Shown here: one piece after another, positions 43,988-53,006 of the stretch
How the letters are laid out: each line of letters opens with the position of its first letter
How positions within the stretch are numbered: the stretch's first letter is position 1
DNA from: Rachicladosporium sp. CCFEE 5018
Lineage: Eukaryota > Ascomycota > Dothideomycetes > Cladosporiales > Cladosporiaceae
Direction of reading: 5' to 3'
Assembly: GCA_002077045.2 (NCBI GenBank)
Contig: KZ111198.1
Location: forward strand, 42,645 to 106,644
DNA length: 64,000 nucleotides
The notes under the pieces: model-generated
The model's input: the letters and a program-made list of their open reading frames with translations, nothing else
Databases searched by the model: none
What the model was told of the DNA's origin: nothing
Program-made: the position numbers and the translations under genes

Positions 43988-44273
43988 ACAAAGTGCTACT
44001 GGATCTGGACGAATATGTGCTCCCTTTTCAATGCCCGTGTCTGTCCCGGAGGCATGTTGTAGGCCACTTTCCAAGCCCGATTGAACATGTCAGTCGGGGC
44101 TCAGGTGAAGGGCTGGATTGATGTATGGGTCGCTCTTGCCTGGCGGGATGTCCCGGTTCACTACTAGCGTAATCAACACCAGTCTACCCAATCCTTATCA
44201 GATTCCTTAGCCACACCGAGGACATTGTTCGGCCAGTAACAACTCAACTCAACTCATCACACTATCTGCCATC

Positions 44274-45386
44274 ATGGAGGCGTCAATTACGTCTCGAGAC
44301 TCAGTCGTCTACTTCGACAGGCTCTCCTCGGAGCTGCGAGTCCTCATTTATGCAAACGTTCGCGCGGAAGATTCGATACTCTACTTGCATGCACAACCAG
44401 TACTTGGATCCGACTCGTCTTCTGCGGTGCCTTTCACAGCGCACGTCAGTCCCAGCCCTGGTCTCTGCGGTGTCAACAAAGAGTACCGATCCGAGTATCT
44501 CGATCATGTCGTTGGACACTTCCTCAAGCAGCAAGAGACTGTGACAGTCGAAGCTCAGGTGGTCGATCTCGACTTCACGCATATTGCGGCGCTCCTCGCC
44601 CACACCAGGATCCAACACCAAGTCCGCATCAATCTTACTTTCACGAAACACTTCGTGCGCACCGCTCTTGACTCAGTGCCTCTGCGCATCTTTCTCGACA
44701 GCAAGACTCAGCTTCCCCTTTTCGCCGCGAATGTCTTTGCCTGGCGGATCTGCCAAGTGGGCGACTGCACCAAGACCCTCGACCCAGTAGACGGCCTCAA
44801 AGATGTTCTCACGCTCAACACAGCCCTCAACGACATGGACTGGGCCGATCGCTTTCAGCTACCACCCGACCTCAACGCTCCAATCTACGCCACCTCTGCG
44901 TTCAAGAAGCCTTTGTACGTGCAGAATAATCCCGAGAGCTGCGGGACCCTAGATGAGCTGGACGATCCAAGCTCATTGTCGTGGACATTCCGCCATGTGG
45001 AGAACAAGCATCAGCCATGTGAGAGCGGTCCAGCGATCGAGACGATGACGCCTGGTATGCAGAAGTACTTGCAGGAATGGCATGAGGTGCTTATGGAGAA
45101 TTGCGAAGGGCATGGTCTGCCCGTTACGGCTCCTTTGAATGTCCCTGCGTACCCGAGCACCATCAACGGAGTGCCTGCAGCACGACATGGTGGAGCAGTC
45201 TACGGAGCCCGCAGTGGCAGTGAGGATCAGGATGTTCATGTCAGCGAATGGGACTTGCAGCAGAGCGCTGATCGGATGGAGCACGAATTGCAAAAGCACG
45301 GCGCTGAAGTTGAGGAGTCTGCAGATCCAGATGACGTGAAGGAGGATGAAAGTACCGTCTGCGTGAAGGCAGAGACGGACGAGTGA
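44274..45386 (+). CDS. F-box-like hypothetical protein, 370 aa (copy H1)
   Basis: Single exon from ATCATGG at 44274. FDRLSSELRVLIYANVRAE (residues 12-30) is F-box or 2EXR-like. The centre has VDLDFTHIAALLAHTRIQHQ, followed by RINLTFTKHF, the same layout (xDLxF...RIxLxF) as the proteins at 50088 and 51455, so they form one local family. The tail from about 300 is acidic (EESADPDDVKEDESTV). No membrane or secretion signals. The copy at 47399 differs by one residue (Asn to Lys at about 180). Function unknown. Confidence 0.75.
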   Translation: MEASITSRDSVVYFDRLSSELRVLIYANVRAEDSILYLHAQPVLGSDSSSAVPFTAHVSPSPGLCGVNKEYRSEYLDHVVGHFLKQQETVTVEAQVVDLDFTHIAALLAHTRIQHQVRINLTFTKHFVRTALDSVPLRIFLDSKTQLPLFAANVFAWRICQVGDCTKTLDPVDGLKDVLTLNTALNDMDWADRFQLPPDLNAPIYATSAFKKPLYVQNNPESCGTLDELDDPSSLSWTFRHVENKHQPCESGPAIETMTPGMQKYLQEWHEVLMENCEGHGLPVTAPLNVPAYPSTINGVPAARHGGAVYGARSGSEDQDVHVSEWDLQQSADRMEHELQKHGAEVEESADPDDVKEDESTVCVKAETDE

Positions 45387-45663
45387 GCAGTCGTTGTTAC
45401 AAGTGGGTTCGAGAAGGGAAACGGGATAGAGGTCATCCTGACATTGCGCTACTTCTTGCGACTCGAACATCGTAGTCCACGTCTTACTGTTGCTGTTTCT
45501 TCACCGCATGCTATTGCTCTCTCGGCCCTCGTAATGGAGTTTGCTCGCGACACTGTAACTCGCAGCGCCGCTTTGATATTAAAGGTACAATAAAGAGAGC
45601 ACAATAGGAACCTGGGCAATAGACCTGGAGAGAAACACTTGTCTTTGTCGAGACCCTCTCCGG

Positions 45664-46223
45664 ATGCGGCCATGGCATTACACGATCACGGGGATATATG
45701 CAATGGCAGGCGGAGCTCTGATCGTCGTGGCCATTCGCCCCTGGGACGGTATCCGATTCACGCCAACACAGTCCGAAGCCATGGCAACGGCTCATCAGGC
45801 GCCTGCGCCAACCGCGATCATGGTTCCCGACTGCGACGACAAGATTGTCCACCACTTGTACACAAATCCTTGCTCATCACAGCACAACCAACAAAACCCT
45901 GTAGTCCCTGGACGTAACTACAAACAATTCTACTGTGAAGCCCAGGAAACACCGCCAGATCATCGTTGGCGAAATCACCATACCCCGGCCCATTCAGTGT
46001 GCCTCTATTGTGAGCTTGCAGAACGTGCCTCCACTCATGTCCAAACAAACACCCAGATTATCGAAGGTATTCCGCCCGCTCTCGAGAAGCAGAACGCGAC
46101 GAACCACTTGACTCGGATGTGCAGGAAGTGCGAGATCCGTGAACAGCTTCTACAACATCGTTATCTGGGGACTCTCGGCACTGTCTTTCCCGGAGCCATG
46201 CCGAATGAGCTTTTGATGCGGAA
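45664..46223 (+). CDS. CxxC Cys-rich protein (copy B1), truncated by assembly gap
   Basis: Identical frame to the start of the 48789-49997 gene up to LLMRN, where the N run begins. It contains VCLYCELAERAS and LTRMCRKCEIREQLL. The start may be the ATG at 45664 or the inner one at 45781. If the two blocks are the same locus read twice, this is not a separate gene. Confidence 0.7.
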
Positions 46224-46323
46224 NNNNNNNNNNNNNNNNNNNNNNNNNNNNNNNNNNNNNNNNNNNNNNNNNNNNNNNNNNNNNNNNNNNNNNNNNNNNN
46301 NNNNNNNNNNNNNNNNNNNNNNN
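46224..46323. other. assembly gap, exactly 100 N
   Basis: Second 100-N placeholder. On its left the B1 frame is cut; on its right an A-type frame starts mid-gene. Confidence 0.99.
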
Positions 46324-47112
46324 TGCAAGTATTGCGAGGAGAGGAATCAATCTCGGCCATACGTGGTCAACGATCTCAGAATGCTGCGCACGCTGGTACC
46401 GCCTGGGGTGTTTCCGCCACCATGCCTGCCCGCATGAGAGCCGCCAGATGCCAAGTTCTTCATGACTCGGCTATGCTCAGTCTGCGAGATTCGAGAGCGC
46501 ATTCGCGAGAGATGGTTATCGGGAGCTGTGGGTACTGGCCATGGACCACCGCCGCCAGCTCCACCACTAGTAGTGCAAGCTCGGATGTATGCATGGCCTC
46601 GAGATACCTGTACCTGTTGCACTCCTCTGCTTGGTCCCACCAATTCCCGGACATGCAGCGACCATCTTGAACAAGACTGGAAAGCTGCGAGAACGACCTT
46701 GATGCGTGATGTAAAGAACACTAAGAGATCCTTGCGCGCCATAACGATGAATCCGGCCAATCGTGCTACTCACCTAGCCACAAAGCGTACTATAACCGCC
46801 CGAGACATGCTTCATCCGATGCAGACGCTAGCCCAACGCAATGGGCTGCCACGGAACTCGTACATGCAAAGCCGGGCTTGTCGATGCGGAGACGACACCG
46901 TGACACCGGGTATGGAGACAGTCTTGCAGTGCATGGCCTGTGAAGGGATCAGAATAATCTCGAGATGGGCTATACTGGCGGGCACGATGCCACCTGCTGT
47001 GTTTCCGCCGTTCGCGCTGCCCGGAGTCCCTGCAGGTTATCATATCGCATACTCGGTGACAAATCCTGCGATGTTCGCATTCCATCGTGCAGCAATGTTA
47101 CCGCGCATCTAG
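46324..47112 (+). pseudogene. CxxC Cys-rich protein gene (copy A2), 5-prime end missing
   Basis: Begins at the gap inside CKYCEERNQSRPYVV. It carries the same TGA as copy A1 (46435-46437). Downstream, an extra T relative to A1 keeps one frame open from MTRLCSVCEIRERIRERW through GPPPPAPPLVVQAR, CTCCTPLLGPTNSRTC and CRCGDDTVTPGMET to a stop at 47112, so this copy is less broken. A six-base insertion (ITMNPANR) also separates it from A1. Confidence 0.6.
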
Positions 47113-47398
47113 ACAGAGTGCTACTGGATCTGGACGAACATGTGCTCCCTTTTCAATGCCCGTGTCTGTCCCGGAGGCATGTTGTAGGCCGCTTTCCAAG
47201 CCCGATTGAACATGTCAGTCGGGGCTCAGGTGAAGGGCTGGATTGATGTATGGGTCGCTCTTGCCTGGCGGGATGTCCCGGTTCACTACTAGCGTAATCA
47301 ACATCAGTCTACCCAATCCTTATCAAATTCCTTAGCCACACCGAGGACATTGTTCGGCCAGTAACAACTCAACTCAACTCATCACACTATCTGCCATC

Positions 47399-48511
47399 AT
47401 GGAGGCGTCAATTACGTCTCGAGACTCAGTCGTCTACTTCGACAGGCTCTCCTCGGAGCTGCGAGTCCTCATTTATGCAAACGTTCGCGCGGAAGATTCG
47501 ATACTCTACTTGCATGCCCAACCAGTACTTGGATCCGACTCGTCTTCTGCGGTGCCTTTCACAGCGCACGTCAGTCCCAGCCCTGGTCTCTGCGGTGTCA
47601 ACAAAGAGTACCGATCCGAGTATCTCGATCATGTCGTTGGACACTTCCTCAAGCAGCAAGAGACTGTGACAGTCGAAGCTCAGGTGGTCGATCTCGACTT
47701 CACGCATATTGCGGCGCTCCTCGCCCACACCAGGATCCAACACCAAGTCCGCATCAATCTTACTTTCACGAAACACTTCGTGCGCACCGCTCTTGACTCA
47801 GTGCCTCTGCGCATCTTTCTCGACAGCAAGACTCAGCTTCCCCTTTTCGCCGCGAATGTCTTTGCCTGGCGGATCTGCCAAGTGGGCGACTGCACCAAGA
47901 CCCTCGACCCAGTAGACGGCCTCAAAGATGTTCTCACGCTCAAAACAGCCCTCAACGACATGGACTGGGCCGATCGCTTTCAGCTACCACCCGACCTCAA
48001 CGCTCCAATCTACGCCACCTCTGCGTTCAAGAAGCCTTTGTACGTGCAGAATAATCCCGAGAGCTGCGGGACCCTAGATGAGCTGGACGATCCAAGCTCA
48101 TTGTCGTGGACATTCCGCCATGTGGAGAACAAGCATCAGCCATGTGAGAGCGGTCCAGCGATCGAGACGATGACGCCTGGTATGCAGAAGTACTTGCAGG
48201 AATGGCATGAGGTGCTTATGGAGAATTGCGAAGGGCATGGTCTGCCCGTTACGGCTCCTTTGAATGTCCCTGCGTACCCGAGCACCATCAACGGAGTGCC
48301 TGCAGCACGACATGGTGGAGCAGTCTACGGAGCCCGCAGTGGCAGTGAGGATCAGGATGTTCATGTCAGCGAATGGGACTTGCAGCAGAGCGCTGATCGG
48401 ATGGAGCACGAATTGCAAAAGCACGGCGCTGAAGTTGAGGAGTCTGCAGATCCAGATGACGTGAAGGAGGATGAAAGTACCGTCTGCGTGAAGGCAGAGA
48501 CGGACGAGTGA
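47399..48511 (+). CDS. F-box-like hypothetical protein, 370 aa (copy H2)
   Basis: Same as the 44274 gene apart from one amino-acid change (TLKTALND here, TLNTALND there) and one silent change near the start. Single exon with the same acidic tail. It is either a recent duplicate or the same gene assembled twice. Confidence 0.75.
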   Translation: MEASITSRDSVVYFDRLSSELRVLIYANVRAEDSILYLHAQPVLGSDSSSAVPFTAHVSPSPGLCGVNKEYRSEYLDHVVGHFLKQQETVTVEAQVVDLDFTHIAALLAHTRIQHQVRINLTFTKHFVRTALDSVPLRIFLDSKTQLPLFAANVFAWRICQVGDCTKTLDPVDGLKDVLTLKTALNDMDWADRFQLPPDLNAPIYATSAFKKPLYVQNNPESCGTLDELDDPSSLSWTFRHVENKHQPCESGPAIETMTPGMQKYLQEWHEVLMENCEGHGLPVTAPLNVPAYPSTINGVPAARHGGAVYGARSGSEDQDVHVSEWDLQQSADRMEHELQKHGAEVEESADPDDVKEDESTVCVKAETDE

Positions 48512-48788
48512 GCAGTCGTTGTTACAAGTGGGTTCGAGAAGGGAAACGGGATAGAGGTCATCCTGACATTGCGCTACTTCTTGCGACTCGAACATCGTAG
48601 TCCACGTCTTACTGTTGCTGTTTCTTCACCGCATGCTATTGCTCTCTCGGCCCTCGTAATGGAGTTTGCTCGCGACACTGTAACTCGCAGCGCCGCTTTG
48701 ATATTAAAGGTACAATAAAGAGAGCACAATAGGAACCTGGGCAATAGACCTGGAGAGAAACACTTGTCTTTGTCGAGACCCTCTCCGG

Positions 48789-49997
48789 ATGCGGCCATGG
48801 CATTACACGATCACGGGGATATATGCAATGGCAGGCGGAGCTCTGATCGTCGTGGCCATTCGCCCCTGGGACGGTATCCGATTCACGCCAACACAGTCCG
48901 AAGCCATGGCAACGGCTCATCAGGCGCCTGCGCCAACCGCGATCATGGTTCCCGACTGCGACGACAAGATTGTCCACCACTTGTACACAAATCCTTGCTC
49001 ATCACAGCACAACCAACAAAACCCTGTAGTCCCTGGACGTAACTACAAACAATTCTACTGTGAAGCCCAGGAAACACCGCCAGATCATCGTTGGCGAAAT
49101 CACCATACCCCGGCCCATTCAGTGTGCCTGTATTGTGAGCTTGCAGAACGTGCCTCCACTCATGTCCAAACAAACACCCAGATTATCGAAGGTATTCCGC
49201 CCGCTCTCGAGAAGCAGAACGCGACGAACCACTTGACTCGGATGTGCAGGAAGTGCGAGATCCGTGAACAGCTTCTACAACATCGTTATCTGGGGACTCT
49301 CGGCACTGTCTTTCCCGGAGCCATGCCGAATGAGCTTTTGATGCGGAACATACGCCAGTCTACGTGTACCTGCTTGTCTCATCTTTTAGGCCCTGTCCGG
49401 CCGAAGAAGACAAGATACTGCAAGACTCATCTTCGCAATAGATGGGCTGTCGCTACGCCGCAGTACTCCGGACTGAAAATGAATGTCCAGTTGGCTCGAG
49501 GAGCCAGACGACCAGCGGCCGAGCGAGCGGCAAAGGCAATCAAGCACAGCTATGACCGAACACCCAATGGCTTGCCTCGATCCTTAGCCGCTGCCATTGC
49601 TCGGTCCAAGGTCTTCCTCCGCAGCATAGCACTGTCAGACGCTGGTGTACGCCATGTAGCTACTATAGCCAGGCGAAATGCAAGAGAGTACGCCGCTGGT
49701 CCGATCCCACCTCCGACCGCACTGCGGCGTTCCCCACGCAATGCCGCCGCTCAGCAGCGGAGAGAGCAGCCGAAGCGGATGTGTCGTTGTGGCGACATTA
49801 CCGTGGTGCCTGGGACTGAGCAGGTATTGCAATGTATGGCTTGCCATGGATTCCACTTCCTCATCCTTCCAGTGTCGCCAAGACCTTCGGCTCCTTTGGT
49901 GCCAGGTGCTACCATTGCGGAGCTCAATCAGAACAGCCTTACACATCCCCAGAAGTTTGCCCTGAACTTTGTGCATGTTGATGCCACACCAATTTAG
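48789..49997 (+). CDS. CxxC Cys-rich, probably zinc-binding protein (copy B2), 363-402 aa
   Basis: The only complete member of the local CxxC family. ATGs at 48789 (402 aa) and 48906 (363 aa, MATAHQAPAPT) are both possible. Cysteine motifs in order: VCLYCELAERAS, MCRKCEIREQLL, STCTCLSHLLGP with RYCKTHL, and MCRCGDITVVPGTE with LQCMACHG. Between them are basic, Ala/Arg-rich stretches (ARRPAAERAAKAIKH). The paired CxxC/CxC sites suggest two or three zinc ribbons, but no known ribbon family fits. No signal or membrane segment; nuclear location is plausible given the basic linkers. Related decayed copies lie at 42722 and 46324. Confidence 0.7.
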   Translation: MRPWHYTITGIYAMAGGALIVVAIRPWDGIRFTPTQSEAMATAHQAPAPTAIMVPDCDDKIVHHLYTNPCSSQHNQQNPVVPGRNYKQFYCEAQETPPDHRWRNHHTPAHSVCLYCELAERASTHVQTNTQIIEGIPPALEKQNATNHLTRMCRKCEIREQLLQHRYLGTLGTVFPGAMPNELLMRNIRQSTCTCLSHLLGPVRPKKTRYCKTHLRNRWAVATPQYSGLKMNVQLARGARRPAAERAAKAIKHSYDRTPNGLPRSLAAAIARSKVFLRSIALSDAGVRHVATIARRNAREYAAGPIPPPTALRRSPRNAAAQQRREQPKRMCRCGDITVVPGTEQVLQCMACHGFHFLILPVSPRPSAPLVPGATIAELNQNSLTHPQKFALNFVHVDATPI

Positions 49998-50087
49998 GCA
50001 TGCTTGGGAAGAACAACGCTGTACATATCGTGATAGTCAATACAGCCTTTGGCGCCAGTCGTTAATCTCATAACTCTACCATATGCT

Positions 50088-51173
50088 TCACTGCCAGTCG
50101 TGTGCCCTATGCTTCCTGCCACGACTGGCTGGAAGCCAAGACCCACCCTGCCTCCAGCGTCTGCGCTGGAACTTCCAGACTTTCATCCTATCGGGATCTG
50201 TATTGATCCAAATTCTCATACTGAACTTTGACACAGCACGCTTGATCTCGATGACCTCGTCGCCCAGGAACTTACTTCCCATGTTGAGCAAATCGTAGTC
50301 ATTGATCGCAGTCAGCAGCTTCGCCATCTTCTCGGTCTCCGCAACCGGTAGTGCTGCTCCGGCAGCTAGCAGTGATCGGAAGTCCCATGGCAGTGAGTCT
50401 ATGCATTCAGTCTCGTACCTGACCGGGACCGTACTGGCTGCTGGCTGCGACGCTCGGAATGTAAGCCAGTCGTCTAATGGAGAGGTGTCCGGATCCTGGG
50501 AAAACTCGGGACTGAAGCTCAGGCGTATCACTGGGGTCTGGTCCGGCAGGGTTGGATCATTAATTCTCATGATTTGCGCAAACGTGAACTGAGCGCACAA
50601 GGCTTCAGCACCCGTGAAGTTGAGGTCCAGGACATGACAGCGGATTTGAGGCACGGTGAGAGTAGAGCGCCATAGTGAGATAGCCGTAGCGAAGACATCG
50701 GTGCGGAAGCCTCTGCTCACTATAGCGAGGTCGGACCTGAGGCCGATGTGTGCGTCTACTGCTTTTCCGACATCGTCAGACGCAGAGCTATACATCACCG
50801 GCTGACTGTGGACGACTAGTCTTCGATCACCATCCAGAGGACCGAGAGGGTTTTGCAAGATCAGCTGCCTGAGTTCCGGAGGGAGTGACTGCCAAAGATT
50901 GGTACGCGGTGGAGGTGCACCAGGTAGGACGTCCTCGATGTCTTCGTGCAGTAAGTCATAGGAAGTCCACTGATGGCCATCACTACACCGCCACGCTGGA
51001 CTCAACACTACAGTATTGCCAGCAAAGCTGTACACATTGCCATAGATGATCTCGTTTGGGTTTGCCGTTGGCACAATTTGTATCATCATGCCGTGTGCGC
51101 GATCTCGTGCACTAGTGTTGGGGTAAGCGATGTCAAGATGCTGGTCGAGGGTCATAAGACCCGGGGCAGCCAT
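50088..51173 (-). CDS. F-box-like hypothetical protein, 361 aa
   Basis: Single exon from the ATG at 51173. LWQSLPPELRQLILQNPLG at about residues 93-111 is F-box-like. An unusual N-terminal extension (residues 1-90, TANPNEIIYGNVYSFAG) is shared with the broken gene at 51455-52399. The centre reads CHVLDLNFTGAEALCAQF, VIRLSFSPEF and VPVRYETECIDSL, each matched by the neighbour. The C-terminus is basic and ends near GGSWLPASRGRKHRAHDW. An adaptor role is inference only. Confidence 0.75.
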   Translation of the reverse strand: MAAPGLMTLDQHLDIAYPNTSARDRAHGMMIQIVPTANPNEIIYGNVYSFAGNTVVLSPAWRCSDGHQWTSYDLLHEDIEDVLPGAPPPRTNLWQSLPPELRQLILQNPLGPLDGDRRLVVHSQPVMYSSASDDVGKAVDAHIGLRSDLAIVSRGFRTDVFATAISLWRSTLTVPQIRCHVLDLNFTGAEALCAQFTFAQIMRINDPTLPDQTPVIRLSFSPEFSQDPDTSPLDDWLTFRASQPAASTVPVRYETECIDSLPWDFRSLLAAGAALPVAETEKMAKLLTAINDYDLLNMGSKFLGDEVIEIKRAVSKFSMRIWINTDPDRMKVWKFQRRRWRQGGSWLPASRGRKHRAHDWQ

Positions 51174-51454
51174 CGTAGCGGGACTGGTCCGAGACGGCGC
51201 GTGTCGCGATTCCAGCGGTCCTAAGAGCGGTCTTCGACAGAATTGATCAGGTGCGATGCATGTAGAAGACTAGGCCAACAAAGAAAGTGCCCACTCATCG
51301 GCGAAGCCAATGAAGCGCCGCATCGGGAAGGAACCTCCAGCACTTACATTGCATTTCCTCTTTGTTCAATTCACAATCCCCTACTAATTACGAAGCCCCG
51401 ACATGTTGACAGGATGTGAGATGGGCGGACAGCAAGCTCTCACAAATACTTCTC

Positions 51455-52399
51455 TCAACCTGCCGCCCGATGCTGCCCTCCTTTCCCATCAGGCAACCAG
51501 CTTCCGTTCCTCCTCGACTCCCTGAGTCCTCTCTCGTGTTCAGCCATGCCCACCGGATCAGCAACCCAACACACACTCTGCACAAACGTATCAATACCCT
51601 GCGTGAATTGCATGACGTCGTCATCCTTGGTTTTGGTAGCCAGCTCGAGAATATGTATGATCTAATCGCGTTGCCAAATGTGTCCATCATTCGTATTTCC
51701 GGGCGGTCGAATGGCCGGCCCTCGAACGGAGGGAGTTGAGGGTAGTAGGTAAGGGAGCCGATGCAGTGGGTGCGGTATCTCAGTGGGACTTTGGCCGCAG
51801 GTGCAAGTGCATTGCGGTAGGCAACCCACGTATCTAGCTTGGTGAAGTCGATGGCGTCGTAGTCGATGCCGATGAATCCAGTGCTGAAGCTGAGACGGAT
51901 CTTCGCGCTTTTCAGATCCGGGAGAGCGCTCCTCATGCGCTGGATCTCGCTCGTGGGCACTTGCTGACAATACACTTCAGCACCCCTGAAGTCCAGGTCT
52001 GGCACATGAATACGACGCTCGGTCGTATGCAGGTGATGAATGGCATCAGCGAGCACATCAGCGCGAAACCAGCGGCTGACGGCCATGAGCGTGTTCGGTA
52101 GGCTGAGATGGCGCTCAACTGGATTGGCTGGGTTGATGATGCCGTGGAGGATTGGATGGAGGTGCATGAGTACTCTCGCAATTCCCCCAAGAACGGTATC
52201 GTAGATATGGTATCGCAATTCGGGTGCCACCTTATCCCAGACATTGGTGCTGAGCGTAACACCCTGCTTGTTGCGAATGGCAATGTTGCGAAAGTATGTG
52301 CGCGGGGGGATTATTGTAGGATGTGATCATGTTGACGAGCTCACCTTGCTCGACGTCCGTGGGGCGAAGATCTGGGTAGAAGTCGATGATATCCCTCAT
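51455..52399 (-). pseudogene. F-box-like gene, broken paralogue of the 50088 gene
   Basis: ATG at 52399 starts MRDIIDFYPDLRPTDVEQ, aligning to the N-terminal extension of the 50088 protein. The frame shifts near 52290 (NNPPAH to TYFRNIAIRN), then runs NVWDKVAPELRYHIYDTV, VPDLDFRGAEVYCQQ, KIRLSFSTGF and VPLRYRTHCIGSL. It shifts again near 51660 to ELATKTKDDDVMQFTQG and ends RRNGSWLPDGKGGQHRAAG, matching the end of the 50088 protein. Both frameshifts were located by alignment to the neighbour, so they are well supported. Confidence 0.75.
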
Positions 52400-53006
52400 G
52401 CGCGTAGAAGATCGCGCTCGTCAGATGTAGGGAACATCAACAAGACGGTGCCTCGCATGCATGTTGTATCGGTGAGAGACAGAATTGCAGCGACTTCTGG
52501 AACGTGCTGCAGTCGACTCCCATTGTCGCGACAGTCCGCCGCCTGTCTGAAACAAATGGCTCTCCACAGAGCTCCTTTTGTCTCAGTCGCAGTAGTGTAC
52601 CAGTGGATTGCCGCGTCCATGAGAGGCTAACGTCGAAGGAAGATAGGGAGGAATGCGAGTCTCGCTCCTCTTGGCTGGGCACAATGGACGCACTGGGCTG
52701 TTCGTATACTTGTAAACACAAGCGCAGAAGCATTCCGGGGTGTAAACATAGGCGAATTTCGGAGGAGGCAGCGACTACCATATCATCCTGCGAGTATCCA
52801 AGGTCTCGGCATGCTTCGCCACGTGGCGAGCTGAGTTTGACTGGTATTTCTTGATGTTACATACCGTGCTACAGATCGGCATCCTGTGGTCCAGTACCTT
52901 GATAGTAGTTTTCACACAGGTTTCTCAATTCGTATGCACCCCATCACTATCTCACTCCTCACAGCAAACGCCAATCGTTCTTGAACCCATGAGGCCACAT
53001 AACATC
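52400..53006. other. intergenic interval
   Basis: Between the broken paralogue and the SCD6 stop. Short frames only; no coding evidence. Confidence 0.4.

Larger units (their letters stand above)
43206..46223. repeat. 3.0-kb near-identical block, left copy
   Basis: Matches 46324-49348 at roughly 99 percent, with about 15-20 substitutions and two small indels, offset 3118 bp at its left edge and 3125 bp from about 43630 on. The match ends exactly at the N run. It holds most of A1, a 370-aa gene and the first part of a B gene. Confidence 0.97.
46324..49348. repeat. 3.0-kb near-identical block, right copy
   Basis: Counterpart of 43206-46223. It starts exactly at the gap; sequence after 49348 has no counterpart because the left block ends in the gap. 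Confidence 0.97.
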
